Shown piece after piece: positions 22,732 through 34,500 of a DNA stretch of 64,000 nucleotides. Position 1 is the stretch's first letter. Each line of letters starts with the position of its first letter. The notes beneath the pieces were generated by a model. That model made no database searches. It was not told the origin of the DNA and saw only the letters and a list, made by a program, of their open reading frames with translations. A program made the position numbers and the translations under genes. Source of the stretch: Bolinopsis microptera (Eukaryota; Ctenophora; Tentaculata; Lobata; Bolinopsidae); NCBI RefSeq assembly GCF_026151205.1, contig NC_087084.1, positions 14,896,322 to 14,960,321 on the forward strand, given 5' to 3'.

Positions 22732-23586
22732 ATGATCATAATTTATTACTCAAACTACATTAATGTAAAGAAGTGTTGTTATATGTACTTTTCTCCCTCT
22801 AAACGTGATAATAGCGAATTAAATGCAGATATAGATAGCCAAAACTTGTCCATAAATAACAAAATAATTAAACGTGTAAGTCAGACAAAATTTCTTGGAG
22901 TAATCATTGATGATAAACTGAGCTGGAAACCACACATATTATCTCTCAATAAGAAACTAAGTAGTGCTTGTGGACGTATCTACCGTATTAAGAAATGCTT
23001 ACCAGAATCACTATATAAGCAAATATATCATTCTCTCTTTGAATCACACCTAGGTTATGCTATTTCTGTCTGGGGAGGTATTCCCAATAATCAGTTGAAA
23101 CCGCTATTTATTACTCAAAAGAAGTGTATCAGGATTCTCTTTGGAGACTTTGAAGCCTATGTAGACAAGTTCAAGACATGTGCTACTAGAGCAAGACCAA
23201 TTAATTCTCAACGTCTAGGATCTGAATTCTATGTTAAAGAGTCCACCGAACCTCTATTCACAAAACACGAACTACTTGCTATAGAGAACCTATACAGATA
23301 CCGTTGTTCAATGGAATTGTTTAAGATCATTAAGTCACGAGTACCAATTTCGTTATACTACCTATTCGGCTTATCAAATAGGAAAGATAATTTGTTAATC
23401 ACGCCCTCTCCAACTAATCAATTTATGTACAAATCTGCATGGCTGTGGAACGAATTTCGTAAAGTTGGGCCGATGAATTTCACCTCCCCTTGCAGCTCTG
23501 TCAAGAATTTGCTTAAACAGTCACTTCTAAGAGCTCAAAACAGGTATGGAACTGATTGGTGTGACAAAAATTTCACTGAATTCTGA
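22732..23586 (+). pseudogene. 5'-truncated jockey/CR1-like reverse-transcriptase C-terminal fragment
   Basis: The open frame of 284 residues (start codon arbitrary; homology begins near base 22755) matches, residue by residue, the C-terminal half of the element at 39.95-41.7 kb: NVKKCCYMYFSP against NINKCCYIHFTP, then TKFLGVIIDDKLSWKPH, LGYAISVWGGIPNN and KKCIRILFGD. These follow the catalytic part of the RT in jockey/CR1-superfamily elements; the catalytic FADD region is missing, so the copy cannot reverse transcribe. The frame is still uninterrupted, so insertion is fairly recent or the copy arrived inside the hAT-like element. The 3' end near 23630 shares TCTTATCT with the other copy's tail. 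Confidence 0.8.
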
Positions 23587-23589
23587 GTG

Positions 23590-25650
23590 AGAAGTGATAC
23601 TTGCCTGTTATTCCCACTTACTGACTGATAATCTTATCTATGGATACCACTTTGATCTCTTGTTAATGTTTGTCATTCAAATTTGGTAGACGGCCCCAAC
23701 GTTAATGTGGCTCTTGCTATGTGTTGGTTCGGCCGAATTAATTATTATATAATCAAGTTTATTTTTCTCGTTAGTTGTCATCCGGCCAAACATTAAGCAA
23801 CTTATATTGCAGTACCATTTACCATTTAGTATATCAAAATATGTCATTGTAATTTTGCATGGCTGAAATGTAACGCTTGATTTATATATATAATGATTAA
23901 TTGAATTTTCAAATAAAAAAAAAATGCTTGAATTTAGGTAAACAACATAGCACTTCCTCACCAGTCACGTTGAACGCGATCGCCGAATGATAAAACAATA
24001 TGGGAACGCGCGCGCACAGCATTGCGCGCTGATACTCTAAATACTGTGCGCGTTTCGTCCAGAACCTGGGGGAGTTCCCGCTCTAATATATCTGACGACA
24101 GTGATCACTCATTATGAGAACTAATCCCGACCACTTTCCCGGTCGAACCGTACCCAAATCAAACTAATTTATGAACCACGTGTATAGCCAACGTCCTTGC
24201 GGTGCTGAGCCGATGTAAAACTCTTCTGTCTCTTGATAATATTTTAGTTGTACTGTGCATAAAAGTGTGTAGTGACAAGTGTGTAGTGGTAATGTATATT
24301 ATTTATTATGACGACGCGATATTTATAATGCAGAATTAAAAGCTGCTTTCGATATGACTGGTGGTGGGCTCTCTCCGGCGGGACATAGATCTATATAGGG
24401 GGTACCCGGGGTACGAGTTAACGAACAGTGTTCGTGTCCTTCCACAACCCCCTGTTACCTGTGTTTCTGTCGGGGTAGCCTAATTCATCCGTTAGAATCG
24501 CAGAGTTAGCGGAGCTCATGATATCTCGCGACGTATGCTGCATGAACGGTGCAAGACTTGCGCCGTTTGTTTCAGCATCCAGTTGCAAGTGCTTGCCCAT
24601 CGAAAACATGATAAGTGATTGTGGATTTTATTGATATTACTGATTATCCATCATATTCAGTATTAATGTTATCCATTATTTATTTATTGTCATCCTTCAG
24701 TCTCCAAAACGAGGTGTGAAGGTAAATTAACTTTGAGCCTTGTTTTGGCGACTGCTTAATCGATGGGCAAGTAGGTATTTGTTTTTTAGCAGTGTTGAAC
24801 ATTGAAACAATTATAAAATGTTTATTTTTATCTTATATAACGTACAATATGAATGACATATGCTATAGTGACGTAACATATATAGTGCAAAGAATTAGTA
24901 ACTTGCGAGATGTGATTTAGTGATAATCGGCGTTAACATTTTGCAGTTTACAGTTGCGCAATGTTGACGTCGATTGTTACTAACATTTATCTGAATTTAA
25001 TACAAGTACATGTCACATATAAATTGGGTAGCTGAATGAAACTCGTGCCTCAAAATTTTCCGTTGTTAGCATTGCAGTGTCCACGCCCTGTACTGCGTTA
25101 ACAACCGAAATTTTCCCAATATGCAATTATTATTTTGCTTCTAAAATTCTCTGATAATTAATAACATATCGTGACATGTTGATTCACGATGTCAATCCTT
25201 CGCAGCTCGGTGAGGCACAGTGGTGCATCTCGCCGATCTACCGAAGCATGGTGGTTGCGAGAAGCATTATTTGATGCGCGCGCGACCCAGTAGTGCATCG
25301 CGCTACAACGTGACATGTAATTGTAAGATAACAAACCTCGCGCGCGCGGCGCTTACATCTGCACCTGAGAATCTCTCAGCAATGTGTGGCTGTCTGCGCG
25401 GCGGGCTGTGTATTGTGTATATAGCTGAATTTAAATTTAGATTTATTTGTAAATGTATAATAATATTAAATATGTATTGATCGTTTTGTGGTAAATAAAA
25501 ATTTTGTTTTACTAAAAAAAATTTTGTTTAACTAAACTTGTTTAGCAATTTTAAACATTGTTGTATTTGGCTCAGAGGATGTTTAAAGATGAAATTCACA
25601 ATGAATAAAAGGAAAAACTTAAAATCACAGTGAATGAAATTATGTAAAAG
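23590..25650. other. Interior of the hAT-like element, no gene seen
   Basis: Contains GCGC-rich patches (about 24006-24030 and 25275-25345). The sequence at about 25187-25240 (GATGTCAATCC...CTCGCCGATCTA) recurs inverted at about 26005-26062 outside the element. Two short frames (24418-24609 minus, 25220-25480 plus) have no recognisable features. Confidence 0.5.
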
Positions 25651-25843
25651 ATCCCGGTCAAAATCCCGGCAAATTTGAGTGATTGACCGGGACCGGGACC
25701 GGGACCGGGACCAAGAATCCCGAATTAACCGGGACCGGGACAGGGACCGGGATCATTAATAAATAAATCAGCATTTGACCGGGACCGGGACCGGGACTGG
25801 GATAGCTCAAAATTGCCAATCCCGGTCTCCTCCTGTTAATATT

Positions 25844-28270
25844 ATATAATATTGGTAACAGTGGACAATTTCCGTTACCTCTGTATTGTGCTCTGCCAAT
25901 TGCAACACTTGAATTACTTTATTGTATATATATTGTAGCGCGATGCGTTACTGTGCCGCGCTGCGCACTTAATAAGGCTTCTCACAGCTTCTCACAGCTT
26001 CTTTGGCTAGATCGGCGAGATGCGCTACTGTGCCGCGCCGAGCTGCCATGAATTGACATCGTCAATTAATATATATACTGTTTGATACTTAAATTACAAG
26101 TAAAACAAAATTTAAGTTTTTGTTGCCATTACAATGAATAATGATATCATAATAAATATAAGTAGACATCTTATAATAAACTTGTTAGGTCCAGTGCAAC
26201 CCAAAATGTCGGCCGACTAACAAAATAAAAAAAGCTAGCATGTTCATTGTTTTTCAAACGAGTATACTTAGGCTGTATTTACCCGGGGACTTCAGGCTAT
26301 CATGTTTATGAACACAAAGATTAGGCAGAATGACAGGCTGAGCGCGGCCCAGTAAAGCTGTATGGAAATAGTTTTAATTCTATGTCATATAAAAAACTTA
26401 ACATCATTTTTGAGTTACAAAAATAAAGGATATCAAATTTAGATAATATCAACAATCAAAACTGATTGGCAGAACCGTTACCGAGTATGTTTTAAAAAAT
26501 TATTTATACCTCTTTTGCTGCTTAGGCGCGGCCGCACCGCGCTTGACCCACATGTTATGCAACGTGTAGCAGAGCAACGATTTTGTCAGTTGCTTCGATG
26601 CGATGCAAGAATGCTAGTTTGTGCGGCGCGTCGAAGCGGCGAAGTCCCTCAAGAGCTTTACTAGCACCCGATTTACCACTTTTGCATGGAGCACAAACTC
26701 AAACCTAATAATAATACCGGCCGAGCGCGCGGGCACAAATTAATATGTTATTACTACAATTGGGTGGATTGATTCTCAGAATATTATCAGCACGCAGCAC
26801 TAATAATATAAAGTTGATTATCGAATTTTAGATGGGCCGTTGATTTGTAGCGCGATCATGCACTACTGGGCCATAATTTTGACGGATGTTACGTTGCTCT
26901 AACCAGAGCCCTCTCGCTTGCAGTAGCGCGCGTCACGCACGCGCAGTACGCGCGTCACGCAGTACGCGCATCACGCAGTACGCGCGTCACGCAGTACGCG
27001 TAGACATGCACATGGCTATGTGAAGATGTTACGCTGTACGCGTCTAAATTTCTTCGAAGTGCGAAGTAGCGCCCTCAGCCGCTCTTTCTTTTCGAAATGC
27101 TGGCCCGATGATAAGTGCTACGAAGTAGCGCCAAGCGCGCGCCGGGCCAAACTATCACACATCAACTCAGATTTAAATTGAGAGTTGGGAGTTTTTGATA
27201 CATGTTTCGTATTCGGTTCTAATGACTTAATATAGTCGTTTAGATAATAAAAATACTACAAAGATACCAATACAAGTAAACTCACAAATATTGCAACTTG
27301 GTTAAAAACAATGCATTTAACTGTTTTGGTGGCGCGCGCGCGCCATCTCAGTCAATTACTCCCATATTTGGTCAAACAGGATAATAGGGACGCAGAATAT
27401 GCGTCCCTCTAAAAAGTCCGATTTCCTTCATGGTATGCCCCTTTTTCCGCCTTCGGCGGCGTGCGCTTCGCGCGCGAAAAGTAGCATGCAACGTATATAG
27501 TATGTCAAAGGAGTTTTGATCGACCAACTTGTGTTTCATGAGGTTTTCTGATAACCGATTTTACGTTTCTGGTCCAGAAAATACTCCGTCAAATGTTTTT
27601 TTTCTATTCAGGCTTGTTGTCAATAAATTTGGTTTGTTTTGTAAAAGCAGAGTTCAGGATGGTCATCAACTTGATTTCCAACCAGATAAGAAGCGTGTTA
27701 ATAATAGATTCATCATGAGCAGACATCCACAGTCCACACATGGTCAGGCCGATTACATAGCAGAGAAGTTAGAATTAACAGCAAATTAATTGGCCCCAAG
27801 GGTCAAACTCCTCTCCAAGTCCAAGCTTGAAACTTCCCTATAAAAAATCAATATGTGATGATCTCAGGAGCAGCAAACAGAAAAAACCGAAATCCTCTAG
27901 TGGTGAATCTGGAATCAAAGGGTAATCTCTGCTTCCGAATAAATTTTCCTGAAAGGTCAGCTTCACCTTCAGACCCTGAAACTGGCGATTTTGACACGAT
28001 TCAATTTTAGAGCTACAGATCATTCCTGATACTAATAAGTTCACTTCCTGACAGGCCAAAGAGAGAAAGAGAGAGGTCAAAGAGTTATTATCTGCCTCCT
28101 GATCGTGGGTTTGTTACAGTCAACTATTGCTTTTCGCCAGATAGACTCAATTCTGTTTGGATCGAACTCTAAAAAGATAATAATATAAAATCAACAAGTA
28201 ATTGGTAACGTAATAGTGAATACTAATAGTAATAGTAATACTTTTATAGTTTCAAAGAGAAGTTATGGAG
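25844..28270. other. Spacer with GCGCGC-rich islands and dispersed repeats
   Basis: No supported gene. Bases 26925-27002 are a short tandem of a 16-base CpG-rich unit (TCACGCAGTACGCGCG). Bases 26285-26364 are a dispersed repeat shared with 57189-57268. Variants of TAGCGCGATGCGTTACTG occur at about 25936, 26016 and 26849. Short frames at 27529-27789 (plus) and 27838-28080 (minus) are unrecognised. Confidence 0.5.
26285..26364. repeat. Dispersed repeat family F, copy 1
   Basis: Partner of 57189-57268. I see no clear polymerase III box A/B, so a SINE label is not justified. Confidence 0.85.
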
Positions 28271-28273
28271 TTA

Positions 28274-28442
28274 GGGGTCGTTCACACTTCACATAATACG
28301 TAATCAGCCGAGGGGGAGGGGGGGTTCCAAATGATTACGCTAGTGTAATTTTGACACAATGAATATGTTTAAAAATGATTGCGGAGGGGAGAGGGGGTTA
28401 AGAATTGGCCAAAAAGTGATTACGTAATATGTGAACGGCCCC
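28274..28442. mobile_element. Harbinger-like MITE, 169 bp, TTA target duplication
   Basis: The left end GGGGTCGTTCACACTTCACA and the right end TATGTGAACGGCCCC are inverted relatives, each followed inward by ATTACGTAAT-type sequence. TTA lies directly outside both ends (28271-28273 and 28443-28445), fitting the 3-bp preference of PIF/Harbinger elements. Interior G-rich; no protein. Confidence 0.8.
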
Positions 28443-28548
28443 TTAGTGTTATGGTTTCAATTGCTACACGTTGTATACCTCTCGTGCACGCGAAGCGTGC
28501 ACGCCGGCCGGCCGCGCGCGATCAAAAGGGGTTGCAGCGTGTGTCAAG

Positions 28549-28711
28549 GTTTCAAAGAGAAACAAGACATTAGCGTTTTGGGGTTATTATTCTCTAATGG
28601 AAAAGTATTCCAAGTGGTATGTGAACGGCCCCTTAGTGTTATGGTTTCAAAGAGAAAGAAGACATTAGCGTTTTGGGGTTATTATTCTCTCATGGAAAAG
28701 TATTCCAAGTG
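28549..28711. repeat. 95-bp tandem duplication next to the MITE
   Basis: A segment starting GGTTTCAAAGAGAAACAAGA is present at 28549-28617 and again at 28644-28711, and the intervening piece repeats the MITE right end plus its flank (GAACGGCCCCTTAGTGTTAT at about 28433 and 28623). The duplication therefore happened after the MITE inserted. Confidence 0.85.
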
Positions 28712-29980
28712 ATTTGTATTCATATTATATTTTTATTCATAATATTTGTATACCGCTTAGTCTTAAAATATTCTGATGGCTCAAAGCAATTAAAGTACAT
28801 ATTATTTTGAAAATTCTCGGAAAATACTTAATTTTCGTTATTATCCTCGCTCTAGTAATTTAAGTTTGTATTACAAAGAAAACTATTACGTATATTAGTT
28901 CTGAAGGTTATTATACCAAGCCATAAAAAACAACGTTGAAGTTGTTAAATTTATAACAACCCTGTGGACTAACCACATTATCAAAACCGCAAAATTAAAG
29001 TAGCTTTACAAATAAAATTAATAATTAACAACTGTTTAAAAATACCCTGATATAGTCTGATTATGATCGGTCAAATATAAAACAGTTTAACACTTTTACA
29101 AACATATCAGTTAGAAAATTTCTAACATAGACTAAAAGTGTTATTTTAAGGCAAAATAGTATTGGAAGTATCCAATAACACCCTATAGGATAGTTAGGCA
29201 ATAATAATTTAATTAGGTAATTTGACGAAAGTTAATTGAGGTTACATAACCTAGCTAAAACAGCTGAAAACGTAGATATACGGAACAATATCATATCTGA
29301 ATGATATTAATAAAAAGTTTACATTTTTACTGGACGGTGACTATTGACTATAGCAGTGCAGCTGGATTTAAAAACTTAGTAAAATTTATTAACTCACAGC
29401 TAGACTTACAATAAAAACCTATAGCTAAATGTTCATTGTTCTGACAACTCAATTCTTAGACATAAATATTGATTTACCCCACATTTTTAATATCATGTAA
29501 CCAGACGGAATATATCGCACAATCAGCGAATGCAGATATATTTTACTTAAGATGATGGAACCAGGAACAATTGTCTTTTTCACAGAGGTCAATCTTCTTA
29601 GGAAGGAACGGAAGATATGATGAAGAGGAGTGGAAAGGGTGGCAGTGTATTCTTTGGAAGGATGTTAAAGTTGGCAGCGCTCATAACCTGAGGAAAATAA
29701 AGTTTAACAGGTTTTTTGTTCAAAAACTACAGTACTAATCTGGACAAACTCAAAATTTTCAGACAGAAAATTATTATTTTGCCACGATGTAAAGTTTTCA
29801 CCAGAAAGGCTAAAAATGAAATTGAAAAGGATTTAACTTATTACATTCATTGATTTCATTTAATTGATTAATGTTGATGATGACATTGATTAAAGTATAA
29901 TCTGCTAAAATTGAAACTCACCTTTTGTTCAATGAGGAAGTGAAGTTAGCTCCAACACAAAAAGAAGTTCTTGACTCACA
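28712..29980. other. AT-rich spacer, no gene seen
   Basis: Unique AT-rich DNA without recognisable frames. Confidence 0.5.
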
Positions 29981-29982
29981 AA

Positions 29983-30002
29983 CACGTGATACCCATATAA
30001 GG
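29983..30002 (-). promoter_or_regulatory. CArG/E-box module, copy 2 (inverted)
   Basis: Reads CACGTGATACCCATATAAGG on plus; its reverse complement is a CArG box (CCTTATATGG), GTAT, then CACGTG. One base differs from copy 1. Confidence 0.4.
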
Positions 30003-30295
30003 GATATAAACACCGCTTTCTTCTCTGAAACAGTAAGGGTATAATATATTATACGGGTAAATTATCGACCATCTCCTATTACAAACACCTTAGGCTTTAT
30101 CAAACATTAATTGAAAAGTTCAACATGGTGGTGGTGCTCGTATTGGAACAACAACAGTAACCATGGTAACCGTGGTTACCTATATAGAGATCTTATGAGT
30201 ATTGCTGAAAGCACAGTGTAAGGCCTACACGGACCGCCTCTAACTAGCCAATCCCTGTTTACATGCCGTGTAGCAGGGGACTAGAAAGAGCTAAA

Positions 30296-30520
30296 CTAGT
30301 AAGCGGGGCATAGCCAATACACTATACTTCCATCATTGAGTATATTACCAACCAAAGGAAAAATTTCCTTGTGTTTGGAATCTACCAAGACGAAAGTTGT
30401 ACAATCCAGCGAAATTCCGAAATTATGGTATACTAATGGCACGTGATGCCCATACAAGGGATATATTGAATCCTGACTACCAAATTGATTTTTCACTGAA
30501 TATAATATCATTGAAAGCAA
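30296..30520 (-). pseudogene. Possible fragment of an unrecognised protein gene
   Basis: A 74-residue minus-strand frame includes DCTTFVLVDSKHKEIFPLVG and ends IVYWLCPAY. Its composition looks more protein-like than other short frames here and faintly resembles C-terminal parts of some transposon-encoded proteins, but I cannot name a family. It encodes part of the CArG/E-box string as YPLYGHHV. Could equally be chance. Confidence 0.2.
30440..30459 (-). promoter_or_regulatory. CArG/E-box module, copy 3 (inverted, degenerate)
   Basis: CACGTGATGCCCATACAAGG: the E-box is intact, the CArG core has one G/C base. Same spacing as the other copies. Confidence 0.35.
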
Positions 30521-30620
30521 TACGTAGATGTGATTAATTCAACATAACCATAATTCCAACCTGTAGTATCAGTGAAGGAGTACAGGAGATAATGATGGAG
30601 GTGATTTGGAAGATAAGTGT

Positions 30621-30640
30621 CCTTATATGGGCATCACGTG
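30621..30640 (+). promoter_or_regulatory. CArG/E-box module, copy 4
   Basis: CCTTATATGGGCATCACGTG, identical to bases 10791-10810; identity extends one base on each side. It lies about 1 kb beyond the 3' end of the minus-strand ankyrin/XKR gene. Confidence 0.4.
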
Positions 30641-31562
30641 TCTTTCAGTCGCCTTTCAGTCACATTACTATCTCCTGAGATGTTATTGTATAGATACATA
30701 ATTAAGCTATATTTATGCAATAGGAAATGTCTTTATAATCATGATAATAATAGAAATCTTTATGAGAGACATGTTTCCAAACTTACTGGAAACTTATTTT
30801 AAAATTATTTAAAACAGTTCATATATACGTGATCCACCCACTTTAATCTCAATTTACCAAATTAGTGCAGGTGTCTCAACAGGATCAATTAAACGTGAGT
30901 GTCTAGGGTTACCATAGCGACCAACTAAACCACAAGTAAACTGCTCCTGATCACTGCTTTTCACTGATCCTCGCCTAGTGAGAAACAAATTAGATAAAAC
31001 AAGGTTATTTCCTGACTTTCTACTGGCTTGTCCCTTTTGCTATTTAGTAAATACCGGAATTATAGAATACTTAAAAAACCTACATCAACATGAACTCGTA
31101 TCATTTTGATGAACGAAACAAAGTTAGTAACCTAAAGTGCAATTTGTAACGAATCTTAGGATCATTAAAAGCAAGTGGTGATGAACGAAAATTAAAATTA
31201 CCTGTTATTTGAGAACTCAAATGTAGCGATTCTTGAGTTGCTTGCGGAGGTTTTTGTCTTTAAAGAGTCGGGTTGGATAGTGTTAAGTTGAGAAGGAAAA
31301 AGAAAGTAAAAGAGAACTAATGATAATAAGATTAAGGTGAAAGGATAAAAATATCATCTTTGTATCCGTGAAAAGTATGGAATTGTTTCCCTTATAGAGG
31401 AAGCACTTCTGATGAAAGTTGTGAACTCCGGTTCTCATCCTTAGATTAGATATATGTGTCTTCTTCAAGGTGGGTTCTTGAAACATTTGAATGATACGAT
31501 AGGCATCATTTACAAATAATAAATAAAACATAATAATAAAATACATAAATAAAGCTTTTAAA
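30641..31562. other. Spacer and probable 3' flank of the ankyrin/XKR gene
   Basis: No other gene recognised. The segment just below 31563 would be the 3' untranslated region of the minus-strand gene. I did not find an unambiguous AATAAA on the minus strand there. Confidence 0.4.
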
Positions 31563-34500
31563 CTATACATGCGAGTCTTGGAATACCCTGTGTTCGTCTT
31601 CTGCTGGTGTAATGTCAGCTTCTACATTCTGAGCTTCAATATCACTGATTTCCTCTTCCTGTATGGTTGCTAGAAGTGTGCTGCGTTCCGTTTCAGTTTC
31701 ACTACCATGAGTCTGAGTTGATAGTGGCAGGGTTGACAAAGGAAGTTCATCTGAAGTAGTCTTACATCTGCAACAGATAGATTTAGAGCAAGACTTTTTG
31801 AAATAAGAGATTGGACAGCAGGCGGAAGCTTGTTCTTTTTGTTCTTCATCGTTCCCATTTTTCGGAAGTTTTGCTTCGCTAAACATTCTTAACAATATAG
31901 CTGCTACAAGAAAGATAATCATCAGGATCACTAATACGATGGTCACCCATTTCGGCTCCATCAGGCTAAATCTTGTCCTGGAGATTAAAGAACCTACCAT
32001 GTACCACATTATTAACCCATATCCACAGATAAAGGCTGACTTCATTCGGAAGTTTTTAAAGTTCGTTTTATTGACCTGGAGAATGTAAGAAAGCAAAGTT
32101 ATGAGGGTAGTTGAAATAATTAGTAGTGTTAGGTAGAGCCATCCCTGGTATTTGAAGATATCAGTATTCCTACCGCAGGGGTAGTTATTCTCAACATAAA
32201 CCGCGCCTATAACTCCCTCGACAAACATGTAGGTTGATATGAGCATCATCTCTTTCCAGGTCCTTAAAGTTTTGTAGCCTACTTCTGAGGGGGAAATAAG
32301 ATATGCATTCGGTCGACGTAGCGAAATGACAATAACATCTCTAAAACTGAATAGCAGGAGAGACCACATATCACCAATACGTCGTAGTATCGTAAGATCT
32401 TTTTCTTTATCCTTTGAACTTGGTCTTTTCTCAGGCTTGCTTGCTCTACTTATCGTGATCTTATTAACAACAAACCAAACTAAAGTTGACAATCCAAGAT
32501 ATCCAACAAAATAGAAGTGATTGGGGACTGAGTGCATTACTGCTGCAAATAGGAAGAGTCTAGAAGGGATCATCAGAACGTAAGCTATATACAATAGCAC
32601 GAGAGCAACAGTAGACATCTTTGGTGTTGCTGGATGGAGTTTCCGAAGTATCACTTCCAAACCGATCACGCTGTTGGGAATCTTCACAAACGGCACTATC
32701 ATTGAATATACTTCCACCCATGACGCGCATATCTTTAATCTCAGTAGGTTTTCGACACACTCAAAATCCCCTGAATCGTAATCGAAACTATGATAGTCCG
32801 TACATCCAGAGCTTGTGAAATCCCCATCTTTCCTCAAAATGTTGAAGTAGATCTGAAAAATGTAAAACTGGATAAGAAGCTCAGGAATCTGTTCCGTTAT
32901 CATATAGTATTGGGCAAGAGATTTGTCTTTGGCCTGCTGCCTATAGATGACTCGTAATTTAGAAGGTGAGTGCGTGAGAAATTGCAGACGATCAACAACT
33001 GGACGGAGCCAAAATATCGAGAGTACGTTGAGAAATGCGGCTCTAACAGATGTTAATATTGATGTACGTCCTTTTACTTTGAACGGCCAAAAGAATCGTC
33101 CTAGATATTTAAATGGCCACCGCCATTCATAGTTTAGTTCAGAACCTTTCCAATCTTCTGTTGTTAATGCAAATTTTCCAAGATTTGTTCGGAGTTGCTC
33201 TATCCCAGTAGCAAATGTTGAAATTGAAGAGCGGATATTCTCGTGGAACAACGTCACAAAAACAAGGACTAGCATTAGTATCCCTAATCTTGAAGAAAAA
33301 CCTTTTAGCGTTTTAAAGCCTACATAAACATCAGAAGCAATATCGGAGATATGAATTAATATTGCAAATAAGCAAGTAAAATAGTCCAAGCTTCCTCGAA
33401 CTCTACACTTGTGCGAAAACTTGCTAATGCATGCAGAAAACAGACACTTTTCGATGTCCTCTTTAACATTTTCTATGGGAGCGCAGCATCCTTGATCGTT
33501 CTTCTTCGAATAGGTTTTAGCAATACTTTTTGCTACAAGTTTTGCGTCAATGTCTCCTTCATATCCTTCATCTGAAATTCTATCTATTTTGGCGGAAAAT
33601 CTTTCGAAAATAGCCCCTCCCAATGTTTCTCGAAGAAACTTTTTAAAAGCGTCTTTTTCGATCGCTTCTTTAGACTTCTTAGCTTCTTTGGATTTCTTTG
33701 GACTGTCTGGAGACTCGACCTCATTTGGAAGGCTTACATTGATGGGATCTGGAGACTCGACCTCACCACAGTCACATTTGATGTTAGCCTGCAAACTTAC
33801 GTACAAAGGATTCAATAAACTTGATAACTGTGTGTCATGAACCTCTGGATCTACGAAGATTTCAACAAGTGTTTTGAAGACGGAACTTCTATAGAACACA
33901 TATTTTGCCTGGTTGTTATCCACTTGCTCCATATTGACACAGCCTAATTGGTGAAGGTATTTAACTATATGAGCATGACCTTGCTCAGCAGCAGCGAGAA
34001 AGGGGGTATAACCTAAATTATTAACGTGGTTCTTATCCACGCCATCGACTTGGCACATTTGTTTCACAATGTCCAAATAACCCATCCTAGCAGCTTTCAG
34101 GAGGGGAGTGTCACCTTCCTTATTCTCCAATTTAACATCAATATTACTGTGTGTTAACAGCTCTTTTACAACATCTGTGCGACCCCACTTAGCTGCTCTG
34201 TACAGTGGTGTACCTAACACACCCCCCTTGTTAACAGCAATATCACGGTGTGATAACAGCTGTTTTACAATCTCTGTGTGACCCTTCTCAGCTGCTATGT
34301 ACAGTGGTGTACTTGACTCATCCCCCTTATTAACAGCAATATCACAGTGTGTTAACAGCTCTTTTACAACATCTGTGCGACCCCACTCAGCTGCTCTGTA
34401 CAGTGGTGTACCTGACACACCCTTCCTGTTAACATTAATATCACGGTGTGTTAACAGCTGTTTTACAATCTCTGTGTGACCCTTCTCAGCTGCTATGGAC

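Larger units (their letters stand above)
22483..25835. mobile_element. hAT-like element, 3.35 kb, perfect 8-bp target duplication
   Basis: It starts CAGGAGGTGACCGGG and ends CCCGGTCTCCTCCTG, inverted relatives of each other. TTAATATT lies directly outside both ends (22475-22482 and 25836-25843); 8-bp duplications are the hAT hallmark. Both ends carry blocks of GGGACC hexamers (22484-22720 and 25655-25830), including a shared GGGATAGCTCAAAATTGCCA string in direct orientation. No hAT transposase is recognisable, so it is non-autonomous or gutted; the left half carries a retrotransposon fragment. Confidence 0.8.
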
